A DNA stretch of 64,000 nt from Mycobacterium branderi (lineage in GTDB: Bacteria > Actinomycetota > Actinomycetes > Mycobacteriales > Mycobacteriaceae). Position numbers and translations under genes: made by a program. Below the pieces are notes generated by a model that worked only from the letters and a program-made list of their open reading frames with translations, did not search any database and was not told the origin of the DNA. The stretch's first letter is position 1; the number at the start of each line of letters is the position of its first letter. This document shows, one piece after another, positions 16,597 through 26,848 of the stretch. The stretch spans positions 4,588,001 to 4,652,000 of the forward strand of contig NZ_AP022606.1 of assembly GCF_010728725.1 (NCBI RefSeq). Direction: 5' to 3'.

Positions 16597-18079
16597 ATCT
16601 CCACATCCTTGTCGTAATGGATGTTGTCCTCGCGCCAGCCGCCCAATCCCATCCCGATTCCGTGGTAGTCGTCGACTAACTCGATCTGGTTGATCCACTT
16701 CGCCATCTTGAACCCGACCTGCGTCTCCACCCGCAGCCGCAGCGGCGCACCGTGTTTGATCGGCAACGGATGGCCGTTCATCTCGTAGGCCAGGATTGTC
16801 TGCGGCTTGTAAGCCAGTTCCAGATCCATCACTTCGTAGAAGTGGCCGAGCCCGTCGGAGCTGGGCTCGTCACGGCTGTTGTCCTGCATCGTCAGAAAAC
16901 AGATGTAGCGCGCCTGCGGCAGCGGCTTGACCTCCGCCAGCAGCCGGCTCAAGTGAATGCCGCTCCATTGGCCGATGCTCGTCCAGCCCTGCACACAGTT
17001 GTGCAGCACGCGCTGCGTCTGCGGTTCGGCCAACGCGCGCAAGGCGTCCAGATCCAGGGTCACCGGTTTTTCGACCAGGCCGCCGACCCGTAGCCGCCAG
17101 TCGACGAAGTTGTGCACCGCCATCACCTTGTATTCGTCCGAGCACGGCGGTTTGCCGTTGACGCGGTGTTCCCTGGACAACCTGCTCACCGGATAGTTCT
17201 GCCGGGAGTCCAAGGGACGCAACAGCATCAACTTGGCGCGGGTGTTGATCGCCCCCAGAACCTTGTGCACCTGCACCGGCCGTTTCAGGCTCCACACCGT
17301 CGCGGCGACGTGGACGGCGACGATCGCGCCGATGATCACGAACGACAAGAACGTCGCCCAGTTGATGTTGCGTACCGCGCCGAAGATCATCGCGGCATTC
17401 AGCTGGCCCCAGCCCCAGAAGAAGACCATCGACAGATGGATCACGATGAAGACCAGGAAGGCGCACAGCCCGAAGAAATGCAGGCTGCGCGCCCATTGCC
17501 GGCCACCCCACATCCGGACATACCACGGGAAGCGCGCCTCGACGGCGGGCGATTGGGCGGCGCCGGTCAGGATCTGGAAGGGCGCGAGCAGGAAGATGAC
17601 GGCGGCGTATGTCAGCTTCTGGATGGCATCGAGCGGCTCGCTGGGCAACAGCGACGGCAGATTGAACGTCATGTAGGCGACAACGTCATTCCATGCCTCG
17701 GGGAAGATCGACCACGAATAGGGCCAGTAGCGGTGCCACTGACCGGTCGCGAACAACAGGATGTAGTACGACAGCCCGACCAGAATCCACCCGATCACCG
17801 CGGTGAAGTGCCAGTGTCGGCCCATCCCCAGCTTCTTGTGGCCGGGCAGCGCGACGATCGAGCTGTAGTTCTCCTCCTCGTCGAGGGTGTCGTAGAGCTT
17901 GTCGGTCGGCATCTGTTTGGTGGTGAAGCGTGCCCACTCGGTACCGGGCTTGCTGTCGTCGTGCCAATACAGCTTGGGGTGAGTGCCCAGGATCTCGATC
18001 CCGCTGCGCAACAGCAACGTCAGGAACAGCACGTTGAGCCAGTGGTCGACCCGTAGCCACACGGGATAGTCAAACGTCA

Positions 18080-18080
<1 letters not shown>
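16593..18080 (-). CDS. Fusion of cytochrome b561-like membrane domain and sulfite-oxidase-type molybdopterin domain
   Basis: 495 aa. The N-terminal half (residues 1-285) holds transmembrane helices with histidines in helix contexts (RVDHWLNVLF, RHWHFTAVIGW, RSLHFFGLCAFL, VIHLSMVFF), as in b-type cytochromes of the b561/hydrogenase family. The C-terminal half matches the sulfite oxidase/MsrP molybdopterin fold: DWRLRVGGLVEKP, then HNCVQGWTSIGQWSGI with the likely molybdenum-ligand cysteine near residue 360, and APLRLRVETQVGFKMAKW. In bacteria these are usually two proteins (MsrQ and MsrP); here one chain could carry electrons from the membrane to the active site. The substrate is unknown. It overlaps both neighbours by 1-4 nt. 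Confidence 0.85.
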
Positions 18081-20646
<2,566 letters not shown>

Positions 20647-20656
20647 AAGCTGTTGG

Positions 20657-22426
20657 CTACCGGGGCTTTCCGGTGCCGGTGCCGACGTTCGGTCGACACG
20701 AATCGACGAGCCGATGCGCAGTCTCGAACAGCAACGCATGGACGAAAGCCTGCGGCAGGTTGCCGCGCAACTGCCGCTGCGTCACGTCGAATTCTTCGGT
20801 GAAGAGGCCGGGCGGGCCGCAGGCGGTGCGGTTGCGCTCGAACCAGCGGACCGCCGCCAGATCGTTGCCCTGCTGATGATCGGCCAGCGCCATCAGGAAT
20901 CCGCACAGCAAGAAGGCGCCTTCGGCCTCACCCAGCAGCCGTTCGTCCGGCCGGAACCGATACACGAAGCCGTGCCGGCCCAGATCGGCGCGCACCGCCT
21001 CGACCGTGGCGATGGTCCGCGGATCGCTGGCCGGCAGTGCGCCGCGGATCGACGGCGTCAGCAGCGCCGCGTCGATTCGCGAATCATCAGGCGCGCGTTG
21101 CCATCTGCCACTTGGATGCAGGCAATCGGAGTCGGCGTCGGTGATCAGCTGGTCGGCCAGCCGCTGCCACCCCGCGCCCTGGCGGGTGGGCGCCACCTCG
21201 CCGATGCGCCGCAGCCCGGCCGCGCAAATCAGCCGCGAGTGCGCCCAGCGCCGGTCGTCGACTTCCCAGATCCCGGCGTCGGGCTCGCGCCAGCGCTTCT
21301 CGATAGCGTCGACCAGTGTTTCCGCCGCTCGCCAATGCTGGCCGTCGAGGCGATCCAAGCGGGCGGCCGCCGCAAGTAGCAGCAGCGCCTCACCGAACAC
21401 GTCGAGCTGGAACTGATTGGTCACCCAGTTGCCGGTCTTCACGGCGCCGCCCGGATAGCCGGGCAAGTCGAGGTCGCGCTCGTCGGGCGGGGGATCACCG
21501 GTGACGCTGTAAGCCGGCCTCAGCTGCGGCCCGTCGGCAAGGACGCGTTCGCTGACGAATCGCACCGCGTCGTCGACCAACGGGTGGGCGCCCGCGGCGG
21601 CGACGGCCTGGCCGGCATAGCACTGGTCGCGAATCCAGCAATAGCGGTAGTCGTAGTTGCGGCCTTGTTCGGCCCGCTCCGGCAGCGACATCGTCGCCGC
21701 GGCTACCATTCCCCCGCCGCTGCTGGTCATGCCGCGCAGCACCGCGTAGGCGGTTGTTGCGTCGTCGTCGGCCAGGCTCCCGGAAACCACCGGAACCGCT
21801 TGCGCCCAAGCACTTTCGGTGCTGCGCCAGCCGTCGTTGGGGCGCACGATGTCGTTGGGCAACTCGCGGTCGGAAAGCTCCAGCACGAGGTCGTGGTCGC
21901 GTCCGGGAACGACGTGCACGATCGCCTGCAATGACCCGTCGTCGCTGCGCTGCGCGGCGGCGGCCCCGGCCCACCGGAATCGGTGCGGGCCGGAGCGCCC
22001 GGTCCAGACCCCGTCGTGCAGCGCGAGGTCATGCATGCGTTCGGCGCCGAATTCCGCTCGAATGTCGAGCGTGATCCGCATGCGCATCGGATTATCGAGC
22101 GCCCGGATGCGTCGCAGCACCACCGCGGTGTGCGGGTCGCCCGGGAAGGCCAGCGCCTCGCGGCATTCGACGATCCCATCGGTGGTCACCCACCGTGACC
22201 GCCAAATCAGCGACCCCTTCTCGTAATAGCCGCCCCAGACGTACCGCGGGTGATCCGGTGCGACGGCGTAGAGGCCGCCACCGCCCAGCAGCGAGGCGAA
22301 CACTGCGGGACTGTCCCAGCGCGGCAAGCACATCCAGCAGCAGTCGCCGCGCGGTCCGACGACGATGCCGCGCTCGCCGTCGGCGAGCAATGCGTACTCG
22401 CGCAGCACATGCGGGGTCTCGTCCAT
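20657..22426 (-). CDS. Glycoside hydrolase family 15 protein (glucoamylase/trehalase type)
   Basis: 589 aa, typical length. The N-terminal beta-sandwich domain (LLADGERGIVVGPRGDCCWMCLPRWDSPAVF in part) is followed by the (alpha/alpha)6 catalytic barrel with RNYDYRYCWIRDQCY and GIWEV, where GH15 enzymes carry the general acid Glu, and a late FTEEFD block with the likely base. Mycobacterial members include a trehalase. It would hydrolyse an alpha-linked glucoside in the cytosol. I took the ATG at 22426; an upstream in-frame codon adds 13 residues unlike the family. Confidence 0.85.
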   Translation of the reverse strand: MDETPHVLREYALLADGERGIVVGPRGDCCWMCLPRWDSPAVFASLLGGGGLYAVAPDHPRYVWGGYYEKGSLIWRSRWVTTDGIVECREALAFPGDPHTAVVLRRIRALDNPMRMRITLDIRAEFGAERMHDLALHDGVWTGRSGPHRFRWAGAAAAQRSDDGSLQAIVHVVPGRDHDLVLELSDRELPNDIVRPNDGWRSTESAWAQAVPVVSGSLADDDATTAYAVLRGMTSSGGGMVAAATMSLPERAEQGRNYDYRYCWIRDQCYAGQAVAAAGAHPLVDDAVRFVSERVLADGPQLRPAYSVTGDPPPDERDLDLPGYPGGAVKTGNWVTNQFQLDVFGEALLLLAAAARLDRLDGQHWRAAETLVDAIEKRWREPDAGIWEVDDRRWAHSRLICAAGLRRIGEVAPTRQGAGWQRLADQLITDADSDCLHPSGRWQRAPDDSRIDAALLTPSIRGALPASDPRTIATVEAVRADLGRHGFVYRFRPDERLLGEAEGAFLLCGFLMALADHQQGNDLAAVRWFERNRTACGPPGLFTEEFDVTQRQLRGNLPQAFVHALLFETAHRLVDSCRPNVGTGTGKPR

Positions 22427-22470
22427 CGGTTTGCGGCATACCCGGTTTGCGTTGCGGGTAGTCACCCGGC

Positions 22471-23577
22471 ATGACCTTGCGTGCCGCCGCCGCGATCCCC
22501 GTCGAATCCGTCGACGTCTCGGCCTACTCCATTCCCACCGACGCGCCGGAAGCCGACGGGACGCTGGCGTGGGATTCGACCACGTTCGTGCTGGTAAGCG
22601 TGCGGGCGGGCGGCCAGGTAGGCACCGGCTACACCTACGGCGACACCGCCGTCGCGACCGTCGTGCAATCCAAGCTGGCCGACGTCGTCAACGGCGGCGA
22701 CGCATTGCAGCCACCGGCCCGGTGGGCCGACATGCAGCACGCGGTGCGCAACCTCGGCAAGCCGGGTGTGGTGGCTTGCGCGATCTCGGCCGTCGACATT
22801 GCGCTGTGGGACTTGCGGGCACGGCTCTTGGACGAACCACTGGTCGTTGCCCTCGGCGCCGTGCAGGACGCCACCCCGATCTACGGCAGCGGCGGATTCA
22901 CGTCCTACGACAACGACATGCTGCGCGCGCAGCTGTGCGGTTGGGTCGGCGCCGGGATCCCGCGGGTCAAGATGAAGGTGGGCAGTGATCCGGATGCCGA
23001 CATGGGCCGGGTTCAGGCTGCCCGCTCGGCCATTGGCGACGACGTCGAGCTCTTCGTCGACGCCAACGGCGCCTATAACCGCAAGCAGGCGCTGCTATGG
23101 GCGCAGCGCTTTGCCGAGTGCGATGTGCGGTGGTTCGAAGAGCCGGTGAGCTCCGACGATCTCGACGGCCTGCGGCAGTTGTCCTCGCAGGGACCGCCCG
23201 GAATGGACATCGCCGCGGGCGAATATGGCTACCACCTCCCGTATTTCCACCAGATGATCGGGGCCGTCGACTGTTTACAGGCAGATGTCACCCGTGCGCT
23301 GGGTATCACCGGTGTGCTCAAGGTCGCCGCGCTGTGCGACGCGCGGGGTATGGATCTGTCGCTGCATTGCGCGCCGCAGATCAGCGGCCACGTGGGCACG
23401 GCCATCTGGCATCTGCGCCATCTCGAGTACTTCCACGACCACGTGCGGATCGAAGGGCTGGCGTTCGACGGCGTCATGGAGCCGGAGCCAGGCGGCTTGC
23501 TGCGCCCGGATCGAAGCGCACCCGGACACGGCCTGACCGTCAAACACGCTGACCTGGAACAGTTCCGGGTGGCCTGA
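22471..23577 (+). CDS. Enolase-superfamily enzyme (mandelate racemase/muconate lactonizing type)
   Basis: 368 aa. N-terminal capping domain then a TIM barrel with KMKVG (Lys acid/base pair region), metal ligands in DANGAY, EEPV and AGEYG, and a late SLHCAP histidine. These agree with the mandelate racemase subgroup, which abstracts a proton alpha to a carboxylate. The true substrate, perhaps a sugar acid, cannot be told. It is divergent from the GH15 gene with 44 bases between starts. Confidence 0.85.
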   Translation: MTLRAAAAIPVESVDVSAYSIPTDAPEADGTLAWDSTTFVLVSVRAGGQVGTGYTYGDTAVATVVQSKLADVVNGGDALQPPARWADMQHAVRNLGKPGVVACAISAVDIALWDLRARLLDEPLVVALGAVQDATPIYGSGGFTSYDNDMLRAQLCGWVGAGIPRVKMKVGSDPDADMGRVQAARSAIGDDVELFVDANGAYNRKQALLWAQRFAECDVRWFEEPVSSDDLDGLRQLSSQGPPGMDIAAGEYGYHLPYFHQMIGAVDCLQADVTRALGITGVLKVAALCDARGMDLSLHCAPQISGHVGTAIWHLRHLEYFHDHVRIEGLAFDGVMEPEPGGLLRPDRSAPGHGLTVKHADLEQFRVA

Positions 23578-23711
23578 AATTCACAGCTGGCACAAATGTT
23601 GGCGTTGTAACGTCGAATGCTGTTAGACCGACAAACTATGTAGATGGCGGCCGGCGCGGTGCACTCCTCCGCACAGACCGTGGCTCGATGGCAAGAGACC
23701 TTGGAGGAGAA

Positions 23712-25430
23712 GTGGACATCGTACTCGGGGTATCGATGGCTCCCAAGACGATTCGCATGGTGCTGGTCGAGGGCGAGAACGCCGACGGCGTGACGGTCGA
23801 GGAAGACAATTTCGACACTGCCCACAGCACTCCGGATCAGGTGATCGCGGCGATCCTGGGCACGCGTGAAGGCGCCACCGAAGGCGGCTACCAGCTGAGG
23901 TCGACCGGGGTGACGTGGACCGACCCCGCCGATGCCGCGGCGCTGCGTGATGCGCTGTCGGCCCGCAAGATCGAGAACGTCATGCTGGTCTCGGCGTTTT
24001 TGGCCGCGGCGGCGCTGGCCCAAACCGTCGGCCAGGCAATGGGTTACGAGCAGACGGCGATGTTGTTCGTCGAGCCCGAGACTGCGACGCTGGCCGTCGT
24101 CGACGCTTCGGACGGATCGGTCACCGACGTGCGTCGCCGCCCGCTGCGCAGCGACGACGTCGCGGGTGAGCTGGCGACAATGGTCGCCGGCCTGGACGGC
24201 GTGGAGGGCCTCTTCCTGGTGGGCTCGGGTGTCGATGTGGCACCGATCAAGCCGGCGCTGGAGACGACGACGTGGCTGCCGGTGAGTGCACCGGAGGAGC
24301 CGGAGACGGCGCTGGCTCGGGGTGCGGCGCTGGCGTCGGCGAACGCGCCGTTGTTCGCGTCGTCGACGGCGGCGTTGGCGTACGCGCAGGATCCCGGCAC
24401 CGGTGTCATGAACCCGTACTACTTCGAAACGCTCTCGGATGGCGGTTCGGGCGAGGTGGCGTACAGCGCCGTCGTGGACGACGACGCCGACACCGCAGTG
24501 ATCTCTGTCGACGAAGTCCGGCAGGGACGCAGGCCGGTGCTGCTGGTCGGCAGCATATTGGCCGTCGTCTTCGTAACCGCCGCGCTGGCGTTGGAGGTCG
24601 CGCTGGCGCTCGGGATTCGCCCGACCGTCGCGTTGCTGCCCACGCCGGTGCAAAGGCTGATCGAGCCAACTGAGCAGGCGCCCGCCCCGCCACCGGCAGC
24701 TTCGGTTTCCGAGCCGCAGCCACCCGCGGCCCATATGGCCGCCCCGGCCCCGCAGCCCGCGCAGGTCCATGCCGTCGCGCCGCCGGAGCCACTCGCGGTG
24801 CCCGCGCCGCCGGCCGCACCTGCACCAGCTCCTGTTCCTGCGGCGCCGGTGCCTGCCCCGGTCCCGGTGCCCGTGCCGATCCACATACCCGTTCCGGCGC
24901 CGGTCAATGTGCCGGCTCCCGCGCCGGTCCAGGCGCCGGTTCTCCAGCTGCCGATCAATCTGCCGGCGCCCCAGCCGCCGGTTCGCCAGCCGACGCCACC
25001 GGTGCATGTGCCGACCCCGCCCGTGCGGCAACCGACGCCGCCGGTGCAGCACCCGTCGCCGCCCGTGCACATTCCGACCCCGCCGGTGCAGCAGCCGTCG
25101 CCGCCAATACATCTGCCGGCGCCGCCGGCGCAGGACCCGACGCCGCCCTGGAAGCTGCCGAGCTCACCAATACACGTGCCCACGCCGCCGGTTCAGGACC
25201 CGACGCCGCCGATACACCTTCCGGAGCCTCAGCCGCCGGTGAACATGCCTGCCCCCGAACCGCCCCCGCGCCTGTCGCTTCCACAGCTACCCCAGATGCC
25301 TGCGCCGCAGGCGCCTTCCATGCCGGCGATGCCGGCACCGGCGATGCCGCGATTGCCTTCACTGCCACCGCCCGCGGCGCCCGCGATGCCGTCGATGCCG
25401 CACTTCAGCATTCCGTCATTCAAGTTCTGA
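23712..25430 (+). CDS. DUF7159-type membrane protein with long proline-rich C-terminus
   Basis: 572 aa. GTG start behind TTGGAGGAGAA. Residues 1-240 form a globular domain with an ASKHA-like feel (VDIVLGVSMAPKTIRMVLVEG in part; MLVSAFLAAAALA). One transmembrane segment spans about residues 275-305 (VLLVGSILAVVFVTAALAL). Residues 316-572 are an extreme proline-rich region built from PTPPVH/PSPPVH-like heptad-sized repeats, then PAMP-type repeats, ending HFSIPSFKF. The tail would lie outside the membrane and could cross the cell wall. Family known in mycobacteria; function unknown. Confidence 0.8.
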   Translation: MDIVLGVSMAPKTIRMVLVEGENADGVTVEEDNFDTAHSTPDQVIAAILGTREGATEGGYQLRSTGVTWTDPADAAALRDALSARKIENVMLVSAFLAAAALAQTVGQAMGYEQTAMLFVEPETATLAVVDASDGSVTDVRRRPLRSDDVAGELATMVAGLDGVEGLFLVGSGVDVAPIKPALETTTWLPVSAPEEPETALARGAALASANAPLFASSTAALAYAQDPGTGVMNPYYFETLSDGGSGEVAYSAVVDDDADTAVISVDEVRQGRRPVLLVGSILAVVFVTAALALEVALALGIRPTVALLPTPVQRLIEPTEQAPAPPPAASVSEPQPPAAHMAAPAPQPAQVHAVAPPEPLAVPAPPAAPAPAPVPAAPVPAPVPVPVPIHIPVPAPVNVPAPAPVQAPVLQLPINLPAPQPPVRQPTPPVHVPTPPVRQPTPPVQHPSPPVHIPTPPVQQPSPPIHLPAPPAQDPTPPWKLPSSPIHVPTPPVQDPTPPIHLPEPQPPVNMPAPEPPPRLSLPQLPQMPAPQAPSMPAMPAPAMPRLPSLPPPAAPAMPSMPHFSIPSFKF

Positions 25431-25474
25431 CCGAGCGCCAGTGGCCGCTATCAATGCGGTGTATGTTGTGATGT

Positions 25475-25732
25475 ATGAAGCGCAGGAACATCTACCTTGA
25501 TGAAGCGCAGACGGCAAGCCTCGACAAGCTCGCCGACCAGCAAGGGGTGTCGCGTGCCGAGCTCATCCGCCAACTACTGAACCGGGCCCTCAACAACGCC
25601 GACGACGATTTGGCGTCGGACCTCGCAGCAATCAACGATTCGTTCGGAGCGCTTCGGGACTTCGAGAAGCCGGCGCGCGGCCCCAGCGGCCGAGAGGAGC
25701 ACCTCGACCGGGTGTGGCGCGGCGGATCGTGA
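25475..25732 (+). CDS. vapB: VapB-type ribbon-helix-helix antitoxin
   Basis: 85 aa. The N-terminal ribbon-helix-helix DNA-binding fold is clear (RRNIYLDEAQTASLDKLA, then SRAELIRQLLNRAL). The C-terminal half is the toxin-binding tail (SFGALRDF, EEHLDRVWRG). The stop overlaps the toxin start by GTGA. It should neutralise the VapC next to it and repress the shared promoter. Confidence 0.88.
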   Translation: MKRRNIYLDEAQTASLDKLADQQGVSRAELIRQLLNRALNNADDDLASDLAAINDSFGALRDFEKPARGPSGREEHLDRVWRGGS

Positions 25733-26118
25733 TCCTCGTCGATACCGACGTACTAGTCGCCCATTTGCGGGGAGTCGCAGCAGCCCACGACTGGCTGATC
25801 AAAAGCCGCAAGGATGGAACTCTCGCAATCAGCGTGGTGTCGATCGCCGAATTAATCGGTGGGATGAGAAGTGCCGAGCGCCGCGAAGTGTGGCGCCTGC
25901 TCGCGTCCTTTCACGTGGAACCCGCGACCGAAATCATCGCGCGCCGCGCAGGCGATCTGATGCGCCGATACCGCAGAAGCCACAACGCGATCGGACTCGG
26001 CGACTATCTGATTGCAGCAACCGCCGACGTGCAGGGCCTCCAGTTGGCGACACTCAACGTGCGGCATTTCCCGATGTTCGAACGCCTGCAGCCACCGTTT
26101 GCGCTACCACGTGGGTGA
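25729..26118 (+). CDS. vapC: VapC-type PIN domain ribonuclease toxin
   Basis: 129 aa. PIN fold with the acidic active-site residues in DTDVLVAHLRG, SIAELIGG and GLGDYLIAAT, plus a late TLNVRHFPMF typical of VapC. It should cleave RNA in a Mg-dependent way when free of VapB. I used the GTG at 25729, which overlaps the vapB stop; a GTG at 25714 in frame would add five residues. It lies next to the tRNA cluster, a common place for such modules. Confidence 0.88.
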   Translation: MILVDTDVLVAHLRGVAAAHDWLIKSRKDGTLAISVVSIAELIGGMRSAERREVWRLLASFHVEPATEIIARRAGDLMRRYRRSHNAIGLGDYLIAATADVQGLQLATLNVRHFPMFERLQPPFALPRG

Positions 26119-26140
26119 GATCCGGCTCGTGAAGACAGTT

Positions 26141-26215
26141 TGGTGGTCCCGACTGGGATCGAACCAGCGACCTTCCGCGTGTGAGGCGGACGCTCTCCCG
26201 CTGAGCTACAGGACC
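26141..26215 (-). tRNA. tRNA-Val (anticodon CAC)
   Basis: Read on the minus strand, the 5' arm GGTCCTG pairs with CGGGACC, the anticodon arm is TCCGC-CTCACAC-GCGGA with anticodon CAC, the T arm contains GGTTCGATCCC, and CCA is encoded at 26141-26143. It is convergent with vapC and opposite in strand to the other three tRNAs. Confidence 0.95.
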
Positions 26216-26384
26216 GGTGCCGAAAGGCGAACGAGGTCGAAGATTAGCACGCTGAGGCGTTTTCCGAGAACGCGCTGCTCCTGTGGACGGCGAGGCGCGC
26301 CGGGCTGTACCGAGAAATTTGTGCGGCCCGCTTAGGTGGACTATCGTCGTCCTTCGCGACGGGCGACGATCTCGTCCGTGGCTC

Positions 26385-26457
26385 GCGGATGTAGCGCAGT
26401 TGGTAGCGCATCACCTTGCCAAGGTGAGGGTCGCGGGTTCGAATCCCGTCATCCGCT
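26385..26457 (+). tRNA. tRNA-Gly (anticodon GCC)
   Basis: Acceptor arm GCGGATG pairs with CATCCGC; anticodon arm TCACC-TTGCCAA-GGTGA gives anticodon GCC; T arm GCGGGTTCGAATCCCGT. CCA is not encoded (TCGG follows). Confidence 0.95.
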
Positions 26458-26486
26458 CGGAAGGTGCAAGTGGCATCAACCCCAGC

Positions 26487-26560
26487 GGTGGAGTGGCCGA
26501 GTGGTGAGGCAACGGCCTGCAAAGCCGTGCACACGGGTTCGATTCCCGTCTCCACCTCCA
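26487..26560 (+). tRNA. tRNA-Cys (anticodon GCA)
   Basis: Acceptor arm GGTGGAG pairs with CTCCACC; anticodon loop CTGCAAA gives GCA; T arm ACGGGTTCGATTCCCGT; CCA encoded at 26558-26560. Confidence 0.95.
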
Positions 26561-26575
26561 TTTCTTTTGACCCGG

Positions 26576-26650
26576 GCGCGGTTAGCTCAGCGGGAGAGCG
26601 CTTCCCTGACACGGAAGAGGTCGCTGGTTCAATCCCAGTACCGCGCACCA
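26576..26650 (+). tRNA. tRNA-Val (anticodon GAC), at the island edge
   Basis: Acceptor arm GCGCGGT pairs with ACCGCGC; anticodon arm CTTCC-CTGACAC-GGAAG gives GAC; CCA encoded at 26648-26650. The accessory island starts right after its 3' end. In M. tuberculosis a valine tRNA in this cluster is the integration target of phiRv2. Confidence 0.95.
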
Positions 26651-26848
26651 CATTTACGCAGCTCATACGTCGTTTTATGGGTTGTGCGCGATGCCCGTGC
26701 ACAATGCATCCCCTTCGGGGTCTCGCCACTGCGAGCGGTGCTGCCACCGACGCAACGCCTCAAGGGGTCGAACCGATCGCACTGTGGTTGTCGATGACAA
26801 TAGGTTCGTCGGTCGTCTACACGCGCAGCCTGGCCCATGGCTTGAGGA

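Noticed and set aside
24960..25250. CRISPR-like regular spacing of similar short units
   Set aside because: The units are codons for PTPPV-type protein repeats in one open frame; there are no identical direct repeats with unique spacers.
26710..26720. Hairpin CCCCTTCGGGG as a terminator of the restriction gene
   Set aside because: The stem is only three or four pairs and no T-run follows.
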